Origin: Pelobates cultripes
Lineage: Eukaryota; Chordata; Amphibia; Anura; Pelobatidae
Length of the DNA stretch: 64,000 bases
Assembly: GCA_933207985.1 (NCBI GenBank)
Contig: OW240916.1
Location: 132,113,371-132,177,370 of the forward strand
Reading direction: 5' to 3'
Shown in pieces: positions 35,302 through 47,092 of this stretch. The translations under genes were made by a program, and so were the position numbers. Every line of letters starts with the position of its first letter. Within the stretch, counting starts at the first letter, position 1. The notes beneath the pieces are model-generated. The model did no database searches and was not told where the DNA came from. It was given only the letters and a program-made list of their open reading frames with translations.

Positions 35302-36324
35302 TCCCCTTGAGTATGTGAGTTGGCATATGTATCTACATATGATCCACAATACATCCCACACTTCAATATATGACAGTCTAATTATTATGTTCAACTCCAC
35401 TTGTTTAAAAAGAAAAATACAAACGTGTGTTCCGTAAGATGAGTATAAATACCACCAAGTGCTTTATTTATATGAAATCCACTTGCATGGCTTAGAGCAG
35501 TTTAACTTGCTCACGTATACATATTCAGGATATAACCAGATTCTCCAGTCTCCACTGATTCTGGTCAGTGTAGTATAAATAAAAAGAGAAGTACCAGGTT
35601 ACAATTTATCAAGCTTTGACTTAACCTGGTACTCCTCTTTTTATTTCCGAAGGCAAGCTGGCTATACCCTGAATGTGTAATGGGGAAATTATTGAACTTG
35701 CACATATTAATAATGGCACTCCTCATTCATGCATCCAATATGATAGGTGTAACAGGAAACAAAAGAATATTAAAGGTTCTGGGGCAAAAAGCCTGCCACT
35801 GCAGCAATGCAAACATTGCCTTCTCTGAGAAAAGGCAGCATTTACATTGTAGTCTAAGGCTAGCTTTACTGAGAGTCACCAGGATGGCCACTAGAGGTGC
35901 TTCCTGGATACAGTCCTGCAAAGATTGCAGAACCAACGTTAAGCAAAGCATGGAGATGCTGAATGCTCCCCTTATCTATACATTTTGTCAATGCATTTCT
36001 ACGAGGAGATGCTGATTGGTTGAGTGCGGTGATTGCATGCGCATTAGCCTCCTAATGTTTCCCTATGGGGAGGCCTTGGATTCTCTGTAATCATCAGTAA
36101 TGATGATCTCAGCCAGGGGAGGTAAGGTGACCATTGCAAGACCTGCACACCAGGAGAAACAAGGTGAGTAGTATGATTTAATTTGCTTAATTAAGAGGGG
36201 TGCATTAGACAAATAGTTAAAATAACACTAGCAGTAGGAATGCAAGTTTTTTTTTTTATTCTTTATTTTTTACTTCAATTCACAAGCACATGAGTACAAC
36301 AGCGTATGTGAGTACATTCAATAT

Positions 36325-37002
36325 GAGGAAAGGGATTTAGGGGTAATTATTTCTGATGACTTAAAGGTAGACAGACAATGTAATAGAGCAGCAGGAAATG
36401 CTAGCAGAATGCTTTGCTGTAAAGGGAGAGGTATTAGCAGTTGAAAGAGGAAAGTGCTCATGCCATTGTACTCCTTTTGGAGTATTGTACGCAGTACTGG
36501 AGACCGTATCTCCAGATGGATATTGATACTTTAGAGAGGGTTCAGAGAAGGGTTACTAAACTGGTTCATGGACTGTAGGATAAAACTTACAAGGAAAGGT
36601 TAAAGAAACTTAACATGTATAGCTTGGAGGAAAGACGAGACGGGGGGGATATGATAGAAACATTTAAATACATAAAAGGAATCAACACAGTAAAGGAGGA
36701 GACTATATTTAAAAGAAAAAAAACAACCACAAATAGAGGACATAGTCTTAAATTAGAGGGCAAAGGTTTAAAAATAATATCAGGAAACTTTTACTTTACT
36801 GAAAGGGTACTGGATGCATGGAATAGCCTTCCAGCTGAAGTGGTAGAGGGTAACACAGTAAAGGAGTTTAAGCATGCGTGGTATAGGTATAAGGCTATCC
36901 TAACTACAAGATAAGGTCAGGGACTAATGAAAGAATTTAGAAAATTGGGCAGATTAGATGGGCTGAATGGTTCTTATCTGCCGTCACATTCTATGTTTCT
37001 AT
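36325..37002 (+). pseudogene. CR1/Rex-type LINE reverse-transcriptase C-terminal fragment
   Basis: Reads YEERDLGVIISDDLKV, then (after a frame change) [64 protein letters not shown] and VLDAWNSLPAEVVEGNTVKE. This is the familiar region after the RT in CR1-clade LINEs (R.RGDLIE.FKI..G...; RV.D.WNSLP..VV). It ends with GGGCTGAATGGTTCTTATCT and ATTCTATGTTTCTATG, a common 3' end in frogs. A 99-codon stretch (36615..36914) remains open. Confidence 0.75.
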
Positions 37003-37449
37003 GTGTAGAGCGTGAGAGCGGCAGACATATAGGGCAGCGATTGGCCAATCGGGTCATGAATTGAAGGATTTTTGATGAAAGTAAGGTGTACATGTTTTAC
37101 AGTGCCAAGAGCATCAAGACCCAGACTCTTATGTATTTGTGTTGCTGTGCTCTTATGAGCTATGTGTGGACTGTGATGTGCCATTGACTGTTGACTGTAG
37201 GGACAGCTGGTATCTGATGTCTAAAAGTATAATTTAATAAACTTCTGCGGATGTCAGTCGATTGTGTCTTGCTCAGGGACAATTCTTAAGATGGGGGGTG
37301 TCTACGGTGTAGTATCTATTCGCGTTGAGGGTGGTAGACTTATGTGAGAGTTATATTGTAGAAACTTTGTGTTGGGGATTGACTGAAAGCAAGATAGCTA
37401 ATATGCTAAAGTAAACAAACTGTGAAAAAAAATGTAAACATATTAAGGC

Positions 37450-38110
37450 TGATATAACCTTGGATCGTGTGATTGAAGTTGGGACAGCAGCATACAGACT
37501 GCTTAGAAATAAACGTTGTCGTCGCTGGGTTCAACCTATGGGGGGGGTGCCGTCCTCCGCATTGCACCCCGCAGGATCTAAAGAGTCCTGTGGGAGGTGT
37601 ATGGTGGCCAGAAAGGTCTTTGGCGAGGTCCTGGAACATATGCTGTTCTCCCCCTGGAAGACTAGAAGTGTGCGCGCCTGCCGCCAGTGGTATTGGACAT
37701 TGTGCTTTCTGAGTAGGGATCTAAAGTGAGCTATCGATCGTCTCCAAGCCAGCGTACCACCTGAGAGGTCATCATAAAAGGTTAGTGTCATGGATTTAGA
37801 AGACACAGGGTTCTTTGTTCTTTATAGTCTCCAGCACTGCAGCCCTGTCTTTCATGTTCTGGAACCAGATCACGATGTCCCTGGGTGCATCAGCTGGGGC
37901 ACTAGGTGACTTGGGCACTCAGATATATCGCATGGAGTCCCATCCCTTTCCCTTGCTTTTGGGGATGTCTTCCTATATACCTCTAACCTTAATGTTCTTC
38001 CTGCACCTTGAGTCTTCCATATCTGCGAATCGTTGGGTATGGAGCTTTGCCTGCTTTTGCAGCTGCACGACAGCCTGCTGCAGCGATGCCAGTTTTAAGG
38101 AGTGAGCTCC
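37450..38110 (-). pseudogene. L1-type ORF1 protein relic
   Basis: Minus-strand pieces in several frames read RNIKVRGI, then APRDIVIWFQNMKDRAAVLE, then TLLVFQGENSICSRTSP-like and MFQDLAKDL. The order RN..IRG.P - PRDIIV.F..Y..K..VL - FQDLS matches the RNA-binding ORF1p of L1-type LINEs. Stops and frameshifts are present throughout. The same domain order is in the relic at 54346..54720. Confidence 0.6.
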
Positions 38111-38583
38111 TGTTGTAGTCCAGGGCCCCCATCCGGCCTTTAAGCACCCTTGATGTCTATGCGGATCACAGCTAAGTCAGTCAGTATGTTAGCCTAGAGG
38201 TCACCCAGGAGGGCTTTGAGCACAGCAGTAGTCACTGGCTCTGACTCTGGCTTAGAGGGGGATGATTGGTGTGTTGGTGGCACCGGTGTCTACCCCATCT
38301 CCTCCTCGATGTAGTCATCCGAGTATTCTGAATAAGCCTCAGAGAACGCGGCCATATTGGATCCTGCTGCACCATGTGCTTGCCTGAATAGATCTCCGAT
38401 ATTACCGATATTAGAGCCTAAACGTAGATTGTCTGGCTTCATTTTTGGATCTTACAACCCATCACGTTCACGGACTGCTAAGGATGCCAGTCGGGGCGTT
38501 CAGGTCGGGATTTTGAGCCCCTAAAGGGGTGAATACTGCTAAGGTTGTGCCTAGAAATACAAGTTTGTAGAGTTTTCGTTTAA

Positions 38584-39843
38584 GAACCTAATATATCAGT
38601 GGTATAGTCTCAAGCTCTACTGACTTGCCAGGACATTTCCCACTAATTGTTTGAAGTAAATGAAATGTCACTTGTGATGACATTGCACATGCATCATCGA
38701 CATGACTGCGATTTAATTAAGTAAGAGAGGGGAAAAAAAGGGAAAAATAGATGGGATAGGAAGAGTCTTACAGATTTACATATAAATGAAAGACCAGGTA
38801 GGTAGGTGGGTGGGTCTCAGATCTTGCTGAAAGGCAAGACAAATGGTAAAAAAAATTAATTATGGACTGAAATAAAGTGTATATTTTAACCAATTAAAAT
38901 ACAGTGGAAAGAATATAATTCTCCCAAGCTAACAGACTTGTAAATACATATACATAAAGATTTGCTTGCGTCAGTTTGTCTTCTTCATTTCAGACCTGAA
39001 GATAAAATGAAAAAAATAATTAAGCTTAATGCATTAAATCAAAATAAATGCCAACCTATCTGATTGCACAACCTATATATCATTCTAGCCACAATAGTCT
39101 TTACATTTTGTGATCTCATTCCCTGAAGATTATAAGCTCATTTGAGCAGAGTCACCACTTGTAGGATATGTTTGCCTATATAACAAGCCTGTCGAAAATG
39201 TGTGGCTATATAAATAATAATAGTAATTATGTCAGAAAGATTCTATTGCTCTTTAAATGATTAAACATGTTTTCCCAGAAAAAAAAGATAGATAGATAGA
39301 TAGATAGATAGACAATTATGTGAATCAGTGTTTATTGTTTGAATCCCCTTTGTTTTCATGGGAAATTTGCACTATTCATAATATAAAAAAAAAAAGCATG
39401 ATAATATAGTGTACAGAGTATGTGCAGTGCAGGTAATATTCACTTGAAAAGGGTTAACCGTGTTACCTAGGAATGCAAATGTTTACATACAGTATAACAT
39501 ATACTCACTGATCGATAACACAAGCCTATGACCACATTTTGATTTTAAGCCAAAACTGAGGAGCCTCACACTCCAGTAGCTACAGGGCTATTCTATAAAA
39601 GTATGCAAATCTTTCACAACATGGACATACACATGCACTTCATTTCATGATGAATACCCATTACAGCTGATAGCAGTAAAACGTAAGGCTTAGTAGGTAA
39701 TCGGAACCAGACGTCTTTAGCAGCGTAAAGGGAAAACATATGTACTTCAGAGAACTACTTAGAAACATCTTTACCGTGGAAAATAAATTATAGCTAATTA
39801 CCAAAACTCATGCTAGCCTTTACTGTCGGACTATTCTTTCTTC

Positions 39844-39880
<37 letters not shown>

Positions 39881-39975
39881 TTTAAAAATAGTGAAAAACT
39901 GTTTGGGTGGAGTTATCACACTATTGCAACAATAATAACAGTTGACTTGACTTTATACTTCACCTGTTTTTTTAG
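38584..39975. other. Intron before GLIS3 exon; L2 tail and microsatellites
   Basis: L2-type tail at 39125..39228 (TTATAAGCTCATTTGAGCAG, GTGTGGCTATATAAATAATA). (GATA)n at 39288..39313 and (TA)n at 39848..39874. No other coding signal before the acceptor at 39975. Confidence 0.5.
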
Positions 39976-40117
39976 TTACGATCAAGGACAGAACTTGACC
40001 AAGAGATCCTAAGTGACTGTCTCACCATTCAACCTCTGCAACCAGCAACATCACCGCAGGATCCTACAGAGAGTGCCATTGGAAGGTCTCCTGTCCCTGT
40101 GCATGATGTATACCCAG
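39976..40117 (+). CDS. GLIS3: GLIS3 coding exon: start of the C-terminal region
   Basis: An internal exon of 142 bp after a TTTTTTTAG acceptor, ending at CCAG before GTAAAA. It reads LRSRTELDQEILSDC, then LTIQPLQPATSP and GRSPVPVHDVYP, and leaves one base of the next codon (phase 1 donor). The ARKK|LRS.TEL junction, the DCLT.Q.LQPATSP block and the GRSP block match what I remember of mammalian GLIS3 just after the fingers; GLIS1 differs there. In GLIS3 the C-terminal half carries the transactivation domain (family knowledge); this exon is only its beginning. No later exon was recognised to the right edge, so the next intron is at least 23.9 kb. Confidence 0.93.
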
Positions 40118-42278
40118 GTAAAACAATTTGGACACTAATATATGTTTTTATGAACAGAACACTGTAAAGTTAAATATAAATATAAGTATATCATTGGGTT
40201 CCCTATTTAAAAAATATATAAATAAAATCAAAGCCATAAAATTTACCTGTAATTCTAGGCTGAGATGGTCTTCTATCTACAACCTGATCTGTCCATAATT
40301 AAACCATTCAGGTGCTATAGCGTAATCCAGTGCTTCTCAATGACAATCAATGAGTCCATAACCATTAGATACATTTGACATCATCATGTTGTGTGTTTGG
40401 AAAACACTACGTAGCAAAAGTCAGCTAGAATGCAAATCTTTTGTAAGCAGTTATCTGGTATTCCTGGATTAGGAATGAGGTTTTGACATTGGTTGAAGGA
40501 AAATTTACATAGTAATTATTAAAAATATGAATGTGTTTATTGAAACTACACAGGATATCCTTTAATAGCAGTATAAATGTTAATTAATCAAAGGCTCATC
40601 CAACTAGGGATATCTATCTTCACCTGATAGTAATGATGGTATCTCCCCATTGATTTATTCCACACCTTTGAAAGAAAATTCAGTTTGCTGATGGCTATAG
40701 TGGGCAGACACATATTGAGGTCAGCGCAAGACTGTTGAAGCACTAATCAATTTAACATTTGGCCAACATGACCTTGGCCTACAGCAGCAGATTTGAAGGC
40801 CCTGATGGATATTAATTGTAACTTGAGTTTTCATTGACTCTTTTGCTTTTGACATTGTCCACTTAATACAGCAGTCCACCTTTTTATTGAGATTTCATGT
40901 CCACTTCCTCCTCATGCTTGACAGTGTCAGTGACCCATCCTATACAAGTACAAGTACACATACACACAGAACATTACCATGTTTTGTTGCAGACAGCAAT
41001 ATCGATAACATGGGTATAATGTATTTATCATTATTTTTGACATTTAATTTTTTTTTCAAACAACTGAAACACATTTTCATAGTCTTGAAGGACTTTCAAT
41101 GGTTGGATGTATTTGTACAAATACTAAATAAATGTTATGTTGCTACCTAAGCCAGTTCACAAACAACACCTTGTCATGGAATTTTGACAGTGGCAAGTTT
41201 CTAGACTTCGTGTACCTGTGTAATTCCCGTATTTGGCTAGTTTATCGACCTTGTGTACCTCTTTAATCCTAGACTCTTGGCTCGTATATATGACTACTCT
41301 CTCTGCCTTTGTCAGGCATATTACTTTGCTAAGCCCTGACACTTCTTAGGAACTGCAATATGCTCTTTCTGCTCTTTCTTGTCTTAGTTTGTTTGAACTA
41401 AGTTCTGCATGGTAAGGCATAGTCACATCCTGACATTGGAAAAACATCCTAAATGCATTACTAATGCTAACAGTCCCTGATAATGCTTACAGGACTCCCT
41501 CACTTATCTCAAAACAAGACACTGTGTTTCTGCATTGTAGCAAGTAAAGCTTGCAGGTCATCCAAGGCTCAAGATGAAACATATTTGGTGGGACAGCAAA
41601 TTAAGAAATTATATATGAGCAAAACTGACTAGACAGAAATAAAATACAAGAAAGATGAAAGGGATAAAAAAAATATATATATATCATAACCTATTTAAAT
41701 TCCATAAGAAATGTTGAAATCCAAATATTAATAACCTGCATGCATGGCAACTATAAACTGTGTATCTCCAATGTGAAAAACAAAAAGAAAAACAAAACAT
41801 GCCTTCATGGTCATCTACTGATTGAATTTCTGAAAGCAAAACACATATTATGTAAATATGGATAGGATTTGCTCAATATAATCTTATAATAACCCCTCAA
41901 TCAAATATACTCTGGAACGCCCTGCAAGTGGAATCATTAGTACATAACTATTGATGATAAAAACCCCTAGACTGGGATGACCCTCGCGACTCTAAACAAT
42001 AGATTATATACTTCCTCTCCACCTCCTATATCTGTCCCTTAGAGACAATGACGTCCAAGGAAAATTATATAGTGATGAAATTTCAATCCAAATTGGGTCA
42101 GCTCATTGATGCTCTGGGGAAGTCTTCTCATTATTTGCGTGGCCTGATATTAAAATGTTTGTAACATATGCTATTAACAATCTTAACATAGTACATTAGT
42201 AGTGCTGTTTTAGCCAAGAAAATTTACTTTATAAGAGGGTGAAAGTCATGATGTTAATGGCCAACTAAGTAATGCACG
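40118..42278. other. Intron after GLIS3 exon, no gene seen
   Basis: AT-rich. A phrase near 40195..40260 (AAAGCCATAAAATTTACCTG TAA) resembles one at 47296..47325 (AAACCATAAAACTTACCTGT), probably the edge of a shared repeat. No exon or RNA gene. Confidence 0.45.
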
Positions 42279-42286
42279 CTTTAAAG

Positions 42287-42456
42287 CAGAGTTCTCAACA
42301 CAGACCTGGGTGTGTCTAAGGTGTTTAGAAAAAAAAAAAACACCTTAGAGTCTAAGGTGTTTTTTTTTTCTTTTTCTAAACACCTTAGACACACCCAGGT
42401 AATCCCTAAATCCTGGACCGGTAGGGGGTCCTTGAGGATTTGGTTGAGAACCCCTG
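42287..42456. mobile_element. hAT-type MITE with internal hairpins (170 bp)
   Basis: 8-bp target duplications CTTTAAAG (42279..42286 and 42457..42464). Ends CAGAGTTCTCAAC and GTTGAGAACCCCTG are inverted repeats like those of hAT elements. Inside, CCTGGGTGTGTCTAAGGTGT and ACACCTTAGACACACCCAGG are perfect complements and AACACCTTAGAGTCTAAGGTG is a smaller palindrome within, giving a nested cruciform. Confidence 0.85.
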
Positions 42457-42464
42457 CTTTAAAG

Positions 42465-44666
42465 GAATGGTTATACAACCTTGCACTATTCATTTACATG
42501 GTCACAAAGGTAACACTTATACCCCTCCTCAAGTACTTATTTAACAGCACTAGTGTCGAGCAGTCATCTTAATTTTCCCATTGTGGCCACTTAAGTGTGA
42601 CTTAAAGCATGTTCACCACTCTTAAAAGTGAGTTACTTCAAGCACAGAGTGTAGATATGAATGTATGTGTGAACTGCACAGCTACAGACTATGTATTTTG
42701 TATGTTTATATATTTTAAGAGAGATCTCTTTTGAACAAAGTCTTTCAGCAGATTTTGTGATGCATGTATTTACCGTGCATTGTTCTAAATTTAAGAAATA
42801 CTTTCAGAGCTAATTTTTAATATATGTTACAAGAGTATACTGGTACTATATAATTTAAAGACCCTGCTTCTGCAAACATACACTTGGAGGCTGAGGGTGA
42901 AAGAGACAGTGTGTAAAGAGACTGCATAGACAAGAAAGATCTACATGTGAGGGAACATTAATTGTCAGAGAGCCTATAATCTTGGCAAATTATTGGCTTT
43001 TTAATTATAAGGGGGGATTTCAAGTGTTGAAGTAGAAGGTGATCAACCACTAACCACTCACTTTTTGAGCTCTATATTTTAAGTAAATATAGCATTAACA
43101 TACTCGTATGATATTTGTATGATTGTTTAAACTATTTAAGTTGCATGTCCTTTATATTGTTTTCTTGTCATAGTATGATACATTTAATTTTTTTGTTGTT
43201 GCTATAATCTTATTGGTATCTTATTCTATTTCCTTCTTTTGTTTATTTTTTTTTTCTCCTCCATTAAGTTATTTGAAATTTGATAAAACATTCTTGACTG
43301 AACAAAATGCTGACCATTTTATTACTCGATGTCTCCACCTCAGCATGTTTCATAAATACTATAAGTCTGCCATATCTATACGGCAACCTCACGCCATGTA
43401 GGTTATTGCTTTATATTTACATTACTAAATAAGTTTGGTCGCTGCAAAAATAAAAGAAAATGGTTAAAACTGGTTTCCAATTATATGTTGGGAAACTTCA
43501 TTTGATGGACTTTCTGAAAAACAGGTTTTACCAATTGTAACCATGTGTATCATAATTGGAATCATGTACAGTGCAGTGGAAATGGATGAAGGGTGAAGAT
43601 GAGGCCCACTTTACTACATATAAGAGGGGATTTTTTGTTGTTGCTGCTTCTGGCCAGTTGTTCGGTTAGCCATTTTATATGGACGACTTGCATTCAGCAG
43701 GGGCCATGTGCAGCGTATTTGTTTTGTAATCAGAGACACAAACCTGGACAAAGGTTTCATTTATTAAGAAATTTTGCCCTGCAGGAAAGCTATAAATCAC
43801 CCAATAGAGAAAAAAAAAATCTCTGTTTTGGAATGATCTGGAATTCATACGTGCATTAAAGCCATAAAAAAGGCTATGAGACCAGTTAGCTATGAACAAG
43901 TCTACAATAACCATTTATAAGTTACTAAACCTTTTCATCAATTAAGCATCAAATGGGAGGGATGTATATTTTATGATTATTACAGCTCAGGAAAATCTCA
44001 ATTTATGTGACTTGTTTTAGCAGAGGGCAAATTAATAAAGAGGTCACTTAAATCACTTTGAATTAAAAAAATACAAAATATAATTTTTATGAGTAAAACA
44101 AATTCCATAAAAGAACATGTGAATGGAGAAACTGTACCTGTTGGTTTAAGAATTCTCTCACCATTGTATGTTGTCTCCACCATCTAGCACATTTAATATG
44201 CAGAGCTTTTTTTTGTAAAGTTTAAGGATAAAAAACAAAAATACAAACATGTACATAAAACCCAGGGGAAATGACTGATCTGCCCTGAAGGTTGTTTGTT
44301 TTTTTGGCACAGTGACAAAGTTTTAGATACCCTCTTAGACGTAAAGAGGTGTTAATAATATTTATCAATTTATGATTACAGTAGACCAGAACTTGCCAGA
44401 CAAAGAACAGTAAAAAAGCTGTGCTTTAAGCCAGAATGAACAACCTCTTGAGGAATATAGTAGTTTGCTTTAGGCGTTATAGTATAGTTTTTAAATAATT
44501 TTTACAGATCAAAAATTTACTTTAAATTAAAAATAATCCAGTGTGTGAGTCTGTATCTATTAATCCTATGTTTTTTTTATTTTTATTATATACATTAAAT
44601 GTGATTGGAGATTTCGCTTTAGCTTTCTAATTAATAACTATAGGACAATATCAACGAGCATGCTGT
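42465..44666. other. Intron, no gene seen
   Basis: AT-rich. The 88-codon open frame at 43593..43859 starts with a hydrophobic stretch but lacks splice context or similarity I know. Treated as chance. Confidence 0.45.
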
Positions 44667-44678
44667 ATGTAGTAAAAT

Positions 44679-45580
44679 ATAAAAGACGGAATTGTGTGGT
44701 GTTAAACAGTGAATATCGTATATCAAAAACAGAATTGTGTGGTAAATAAAACCAAGGGTGAATATTATGTTCAGACACTCTAAATCACCAAGTATGAAAG
44801 AATTTATCCATAAAAATGGGACATCACAAGGACCAATAAGTGCTATTAAAAAGAATTGATACACACCGTGTATGGATCCCGACAGCCATTAGTTTGGTGG
44901 AGTAGATACTACACATGTCAATGTGCGCACCGGACAGCAGATCAGGAGTGATAGGAGGGGTATTTATGGGCAGGGGGTTACCAATGTATCCCAATGGAAA
45001 TTGGTTGGAACTGAGCTTGACCTTGTCACCCAGACCTCTCCTCCAACACCAGGGATCCGGACACAGAGTTGGCTTCGGGACAGGATTTTAGACACAGTGA
45101 TAGCCAGAGTGGGTCTTCAGGGCCATATTGTGCCATGTTTATGCTGTTTCTGCAGCCTTGTTTGTAAGTGTATAACATTTCTAGCTGTATTGATGTTTAT
45201 TACGGTTTTACACTTGGTATATTTTTATTCTTTTTCTTAAGAGATTAAAAATTGTGAAGATTGAATATAATATAATTTACTTGTCCTTATGGTATTCTAT
45301 TCTTATGGTAATTGAATGTCTGTGAAGATTGATTATTAATTGCACTTACTGGTTCTTATGATATTCCATTTTTAAGTGTATGTTCTTTCATACTTGGTGA
45401 TTTACATTTGTGGTGTCTGAACATAATATTCATCCTTGGTTTTATTTACCACACAATTCTGTTTTTGATATATGATACTCACTTATATTTTGTCTTTTAG
45501 GGTGCTACAGAATTAACCAGTGTGTTAGTGGTACTACTGGCTATCACAATTATATATTTTTTAATTTATTTTTTGGCTTG
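44679..45580. mobile_element. Second hairpin retroposon (about 900 bp)
   Basis: Arms 44710..44850 and 45320..45480 are reverse complements at roughly 80 percent by eye (TATCAAAAACAGAATTGTGT against ACACAATTCTGTTTTTGATA; TCACCAAGTATGAAAG against CTTTCATACTTGGTGA). Near-identical direct repeats ATGTAGTAAAAT (44667..44678) and ATGTAGTGAAAT (45581..45592) may be target duplications (11 of 12). The interior includes CAGATCAGGAGTGATAGGAG. About 100 bp follow the right arm, as at 29080..29999. Confidence 0.55.
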
Positions 45581-45720
45581 ATGTAGTGAAATTGCTTTGA
45601 AGTGTCTTTGTCGCTGCATATTTACCTTACCTGAATTGATTCTTCTTCTCTTCCTTTCTATCATTCCTTTCTTCATTCTCTTCTATTTATCCTTATTACA
45701 TAAGTCAAAATAGTGTTATT

Positions 45721-46539
45721 TACTAATATTAGAATTCAATGTGAATTTCAAATTTAAGGCCAGAGTAGCCGAACTGAAAGCATAGTTGACTTAGAGTATG
45801 TTCCCTATTCAGCTATTTTGAACTTATTACGCATTTTCTATGGAATTCCATAGACGTCAGTGTTGTAATCTGACGTGGGCTTTTGGAAAATGAAGTACAG
45901 GGGGCTGAAAAGGATCCATCAGATGCTGATGGCATTAACTGTGAGAGACAGGTTCAGGTAAGTAAAACCTTCCATCCCGTGCACCCCCGGTCAGTGCACT
46001 AGAAGCAGCAATATTACTATGAGAGTGCCTTTGTAAAATATGCAAACACCCAAGAAGGTGACAGGGCCAATTTATGGAATATGTGGTACAGCCTTACTGA
46101 CAAAATGTGTAATTCCTACGTTTCAAAATAATTTCTAAAAATTTCAATAATTTATTTTCTCATGAACTATGCTTTTTTAAAATACCCAATTTGAATAGTA
46201 AACATAGCAATTCAAATGTATTAAACACAACCACACATAGGTTTTTAAGAGTTTTATTCATTAAACATCAAATTCTAATGAATACCAAATATACTAATTT
46301 TAAAATAGAAAAAAAAAATAGATTTAAATCCAAATCCATCATAATCACGTTTTGGCTATTTTGCACTTTGGTTTTTAATCTACTACTATTCATTGTTTAG
46401 GAAATAACCCACTAAATATCACTGTGCTTGTACAACTATTGTCCAACCCAAAAGTCTCACTGATGATAATTACAAATCTTTTGAAAGAATTGTCGTCACA
46501 GAGTTAATTTAAATTATCAAAAAATGTAAGCTAGGATGA
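45721..46539. repeat. Dispersed repeat fragment and AT-rich intron
   Basis: The first 80 bp match 4324..4440 (GTAGCCGAACTGAAAGCATA). The following TGACGTGGGCTTTTGG and GACAGGTTCAGGTAAGT are not recognised. No splice-consistent exon. Confidence 0.4.
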
Positions 46540-47092
46540 AATCTGGAAATGATCACTCAGTTTGAAATTGTAGAATCCCACGCCTTACCCTTCTGTCAGT
46601 CCCTACATTGGCTTCCTATAAAATATAGAGCTCAATTTAAAATTCTGGTTCTTGCTTTCAAATCTCTACATAATGCTGCTCCCACCTATCTATCCTCCCT
46701 TATACACAAGTATGTCCCGTCTAGGCCCTTACGATCTGCTGAAGACTTACGTCTATCTTCTGTCCGTACTCCCACCTCTGAGGCTCGCCTTCAAGATTTC
46801 TTGAGGGCTACACCGTTCCTGTGGAACTCGCTTCCCTCCTCCGTTAGCTGCTCACCCAGTCTCCACTCCTTCAAACAAATCGTTAAAAACCCACTTCTTC
46901 ATAAAAGCTTATCAATTAAACAGTTAATAGCTCCTGACTGATTCCTCTTCTCATTGAGCAGGGCCCTCAACCCCTCTGTTCCTGTGTGTCCAACTTGTCT
47001 GGTTACAACTACATGTCTGTTTGTCCACCCATTGTAAAGCGCTGCGGAATTTGATGGCGCTATATAAATAATAACATGATAATAATAATGTA
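46540..47092 (+). mobile_element. L2-type LINE, 3' end
   Basis: The end of the coding region (next entry) is followed by CATTGAGCAGGGCCCTCAAC, CCATTGTAAAGCGCTGCGGA and GGCGCTATATAAATAATAAC with a TAATAA tail to about 47092: the classic L2 3' end. 5'-truncated, as is usual for this family. Confidence 0.8.
46549..46941 (+). pseudogene. L2-type reverse-transcriptase C-terminal fragment
   Basis: 130 open codons. SLHWLPIKYRAQFKILVLAF, then KSLHNAAPTYLSSLI, YVPSRPLRSAEDLRLS, and PFLWNSLPSSVSCSPSLHSF follow the order seen C-terminal to the RT in L2 and related LINEs (LHWLPV..RI.FK.L.L..K.L....P.YL..L; RSLRS; LWN.LP...R...S...FK). RT catalytic motifs lie upstream and are absent, so the stretch is a 5'-truncated remnant and not a host gene. 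Confidence 0.8.

Larger units (their letters stand above)
36250..38554 (-). mobile_element. Antisense L1-type LINE, 5'-truncated/rearranged
   Basis: The low end is a T run with ATTCTTTATTTTTTAC (AATAAAGAAT plus A tail on the minus strand). Imperfect direct repeats GAATGCAAGTTT (36238..36249) and AAATACAAGTTT (38555..38566) look like the target duplication. Minus-strand remains of ORF1 lie at 37450..38110. A + strand CR1-like fragment (36325..37002) is nested inside. ORF2 is essentially absent, so the element is deleted. Confidence 0.6.
35770..38583. mobile_element. Family B MITE split by an L1-type element
   Basis: Family-B interior is clear at about 35780..36170 (GGAGATGCTGATTGGTTGAG, CCTATGGGGAGGCC, GATGATCTCAGCC). 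The right end (ACAAGTTTGTAGAG...TTTAA) resumes at 38555..38583 after the 2.3-kb insertion. The left end is eroded. Confidence 0.6.
278..39975 (+). other. GLIS3: GLIS3 intron between the finger-5 exon and the next exon
   Basis: A 39.7-kb intron bounded by a GTAAAC donor after codon AAG and a T-rich TTTTTTTAG acceptor before TTACGA. Both flanking exons are read in phase 0. It carries most of the repeats described below: DNA transposons, L1-, CR1- and L2-type LINE pieces, and probable LTRs. No other open stretch inside it looks like a host protein exon. Confidence 0.85.

Noticed and set aside
36615..36914. 99-codon open frame as a host gene
   Set aside because: YSLEERR...WNSLPAEVVEG is the C-terminal region of CR1-type reverse transcriptases, with stops and a frame change upstream.
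44923..45240. 105-codon frame ending in a hydrophobic stretch
   Set aside because: It lies in the interior and right arm of the hairpin retroposon; the hydrophobic end is AT-rich repeat sequence.
46549..46941. 130-codon open frame as a host gene
   Set aside because: Motifs and the 3' tail are those of an L2-type LINE; the frame starts mid-domain.
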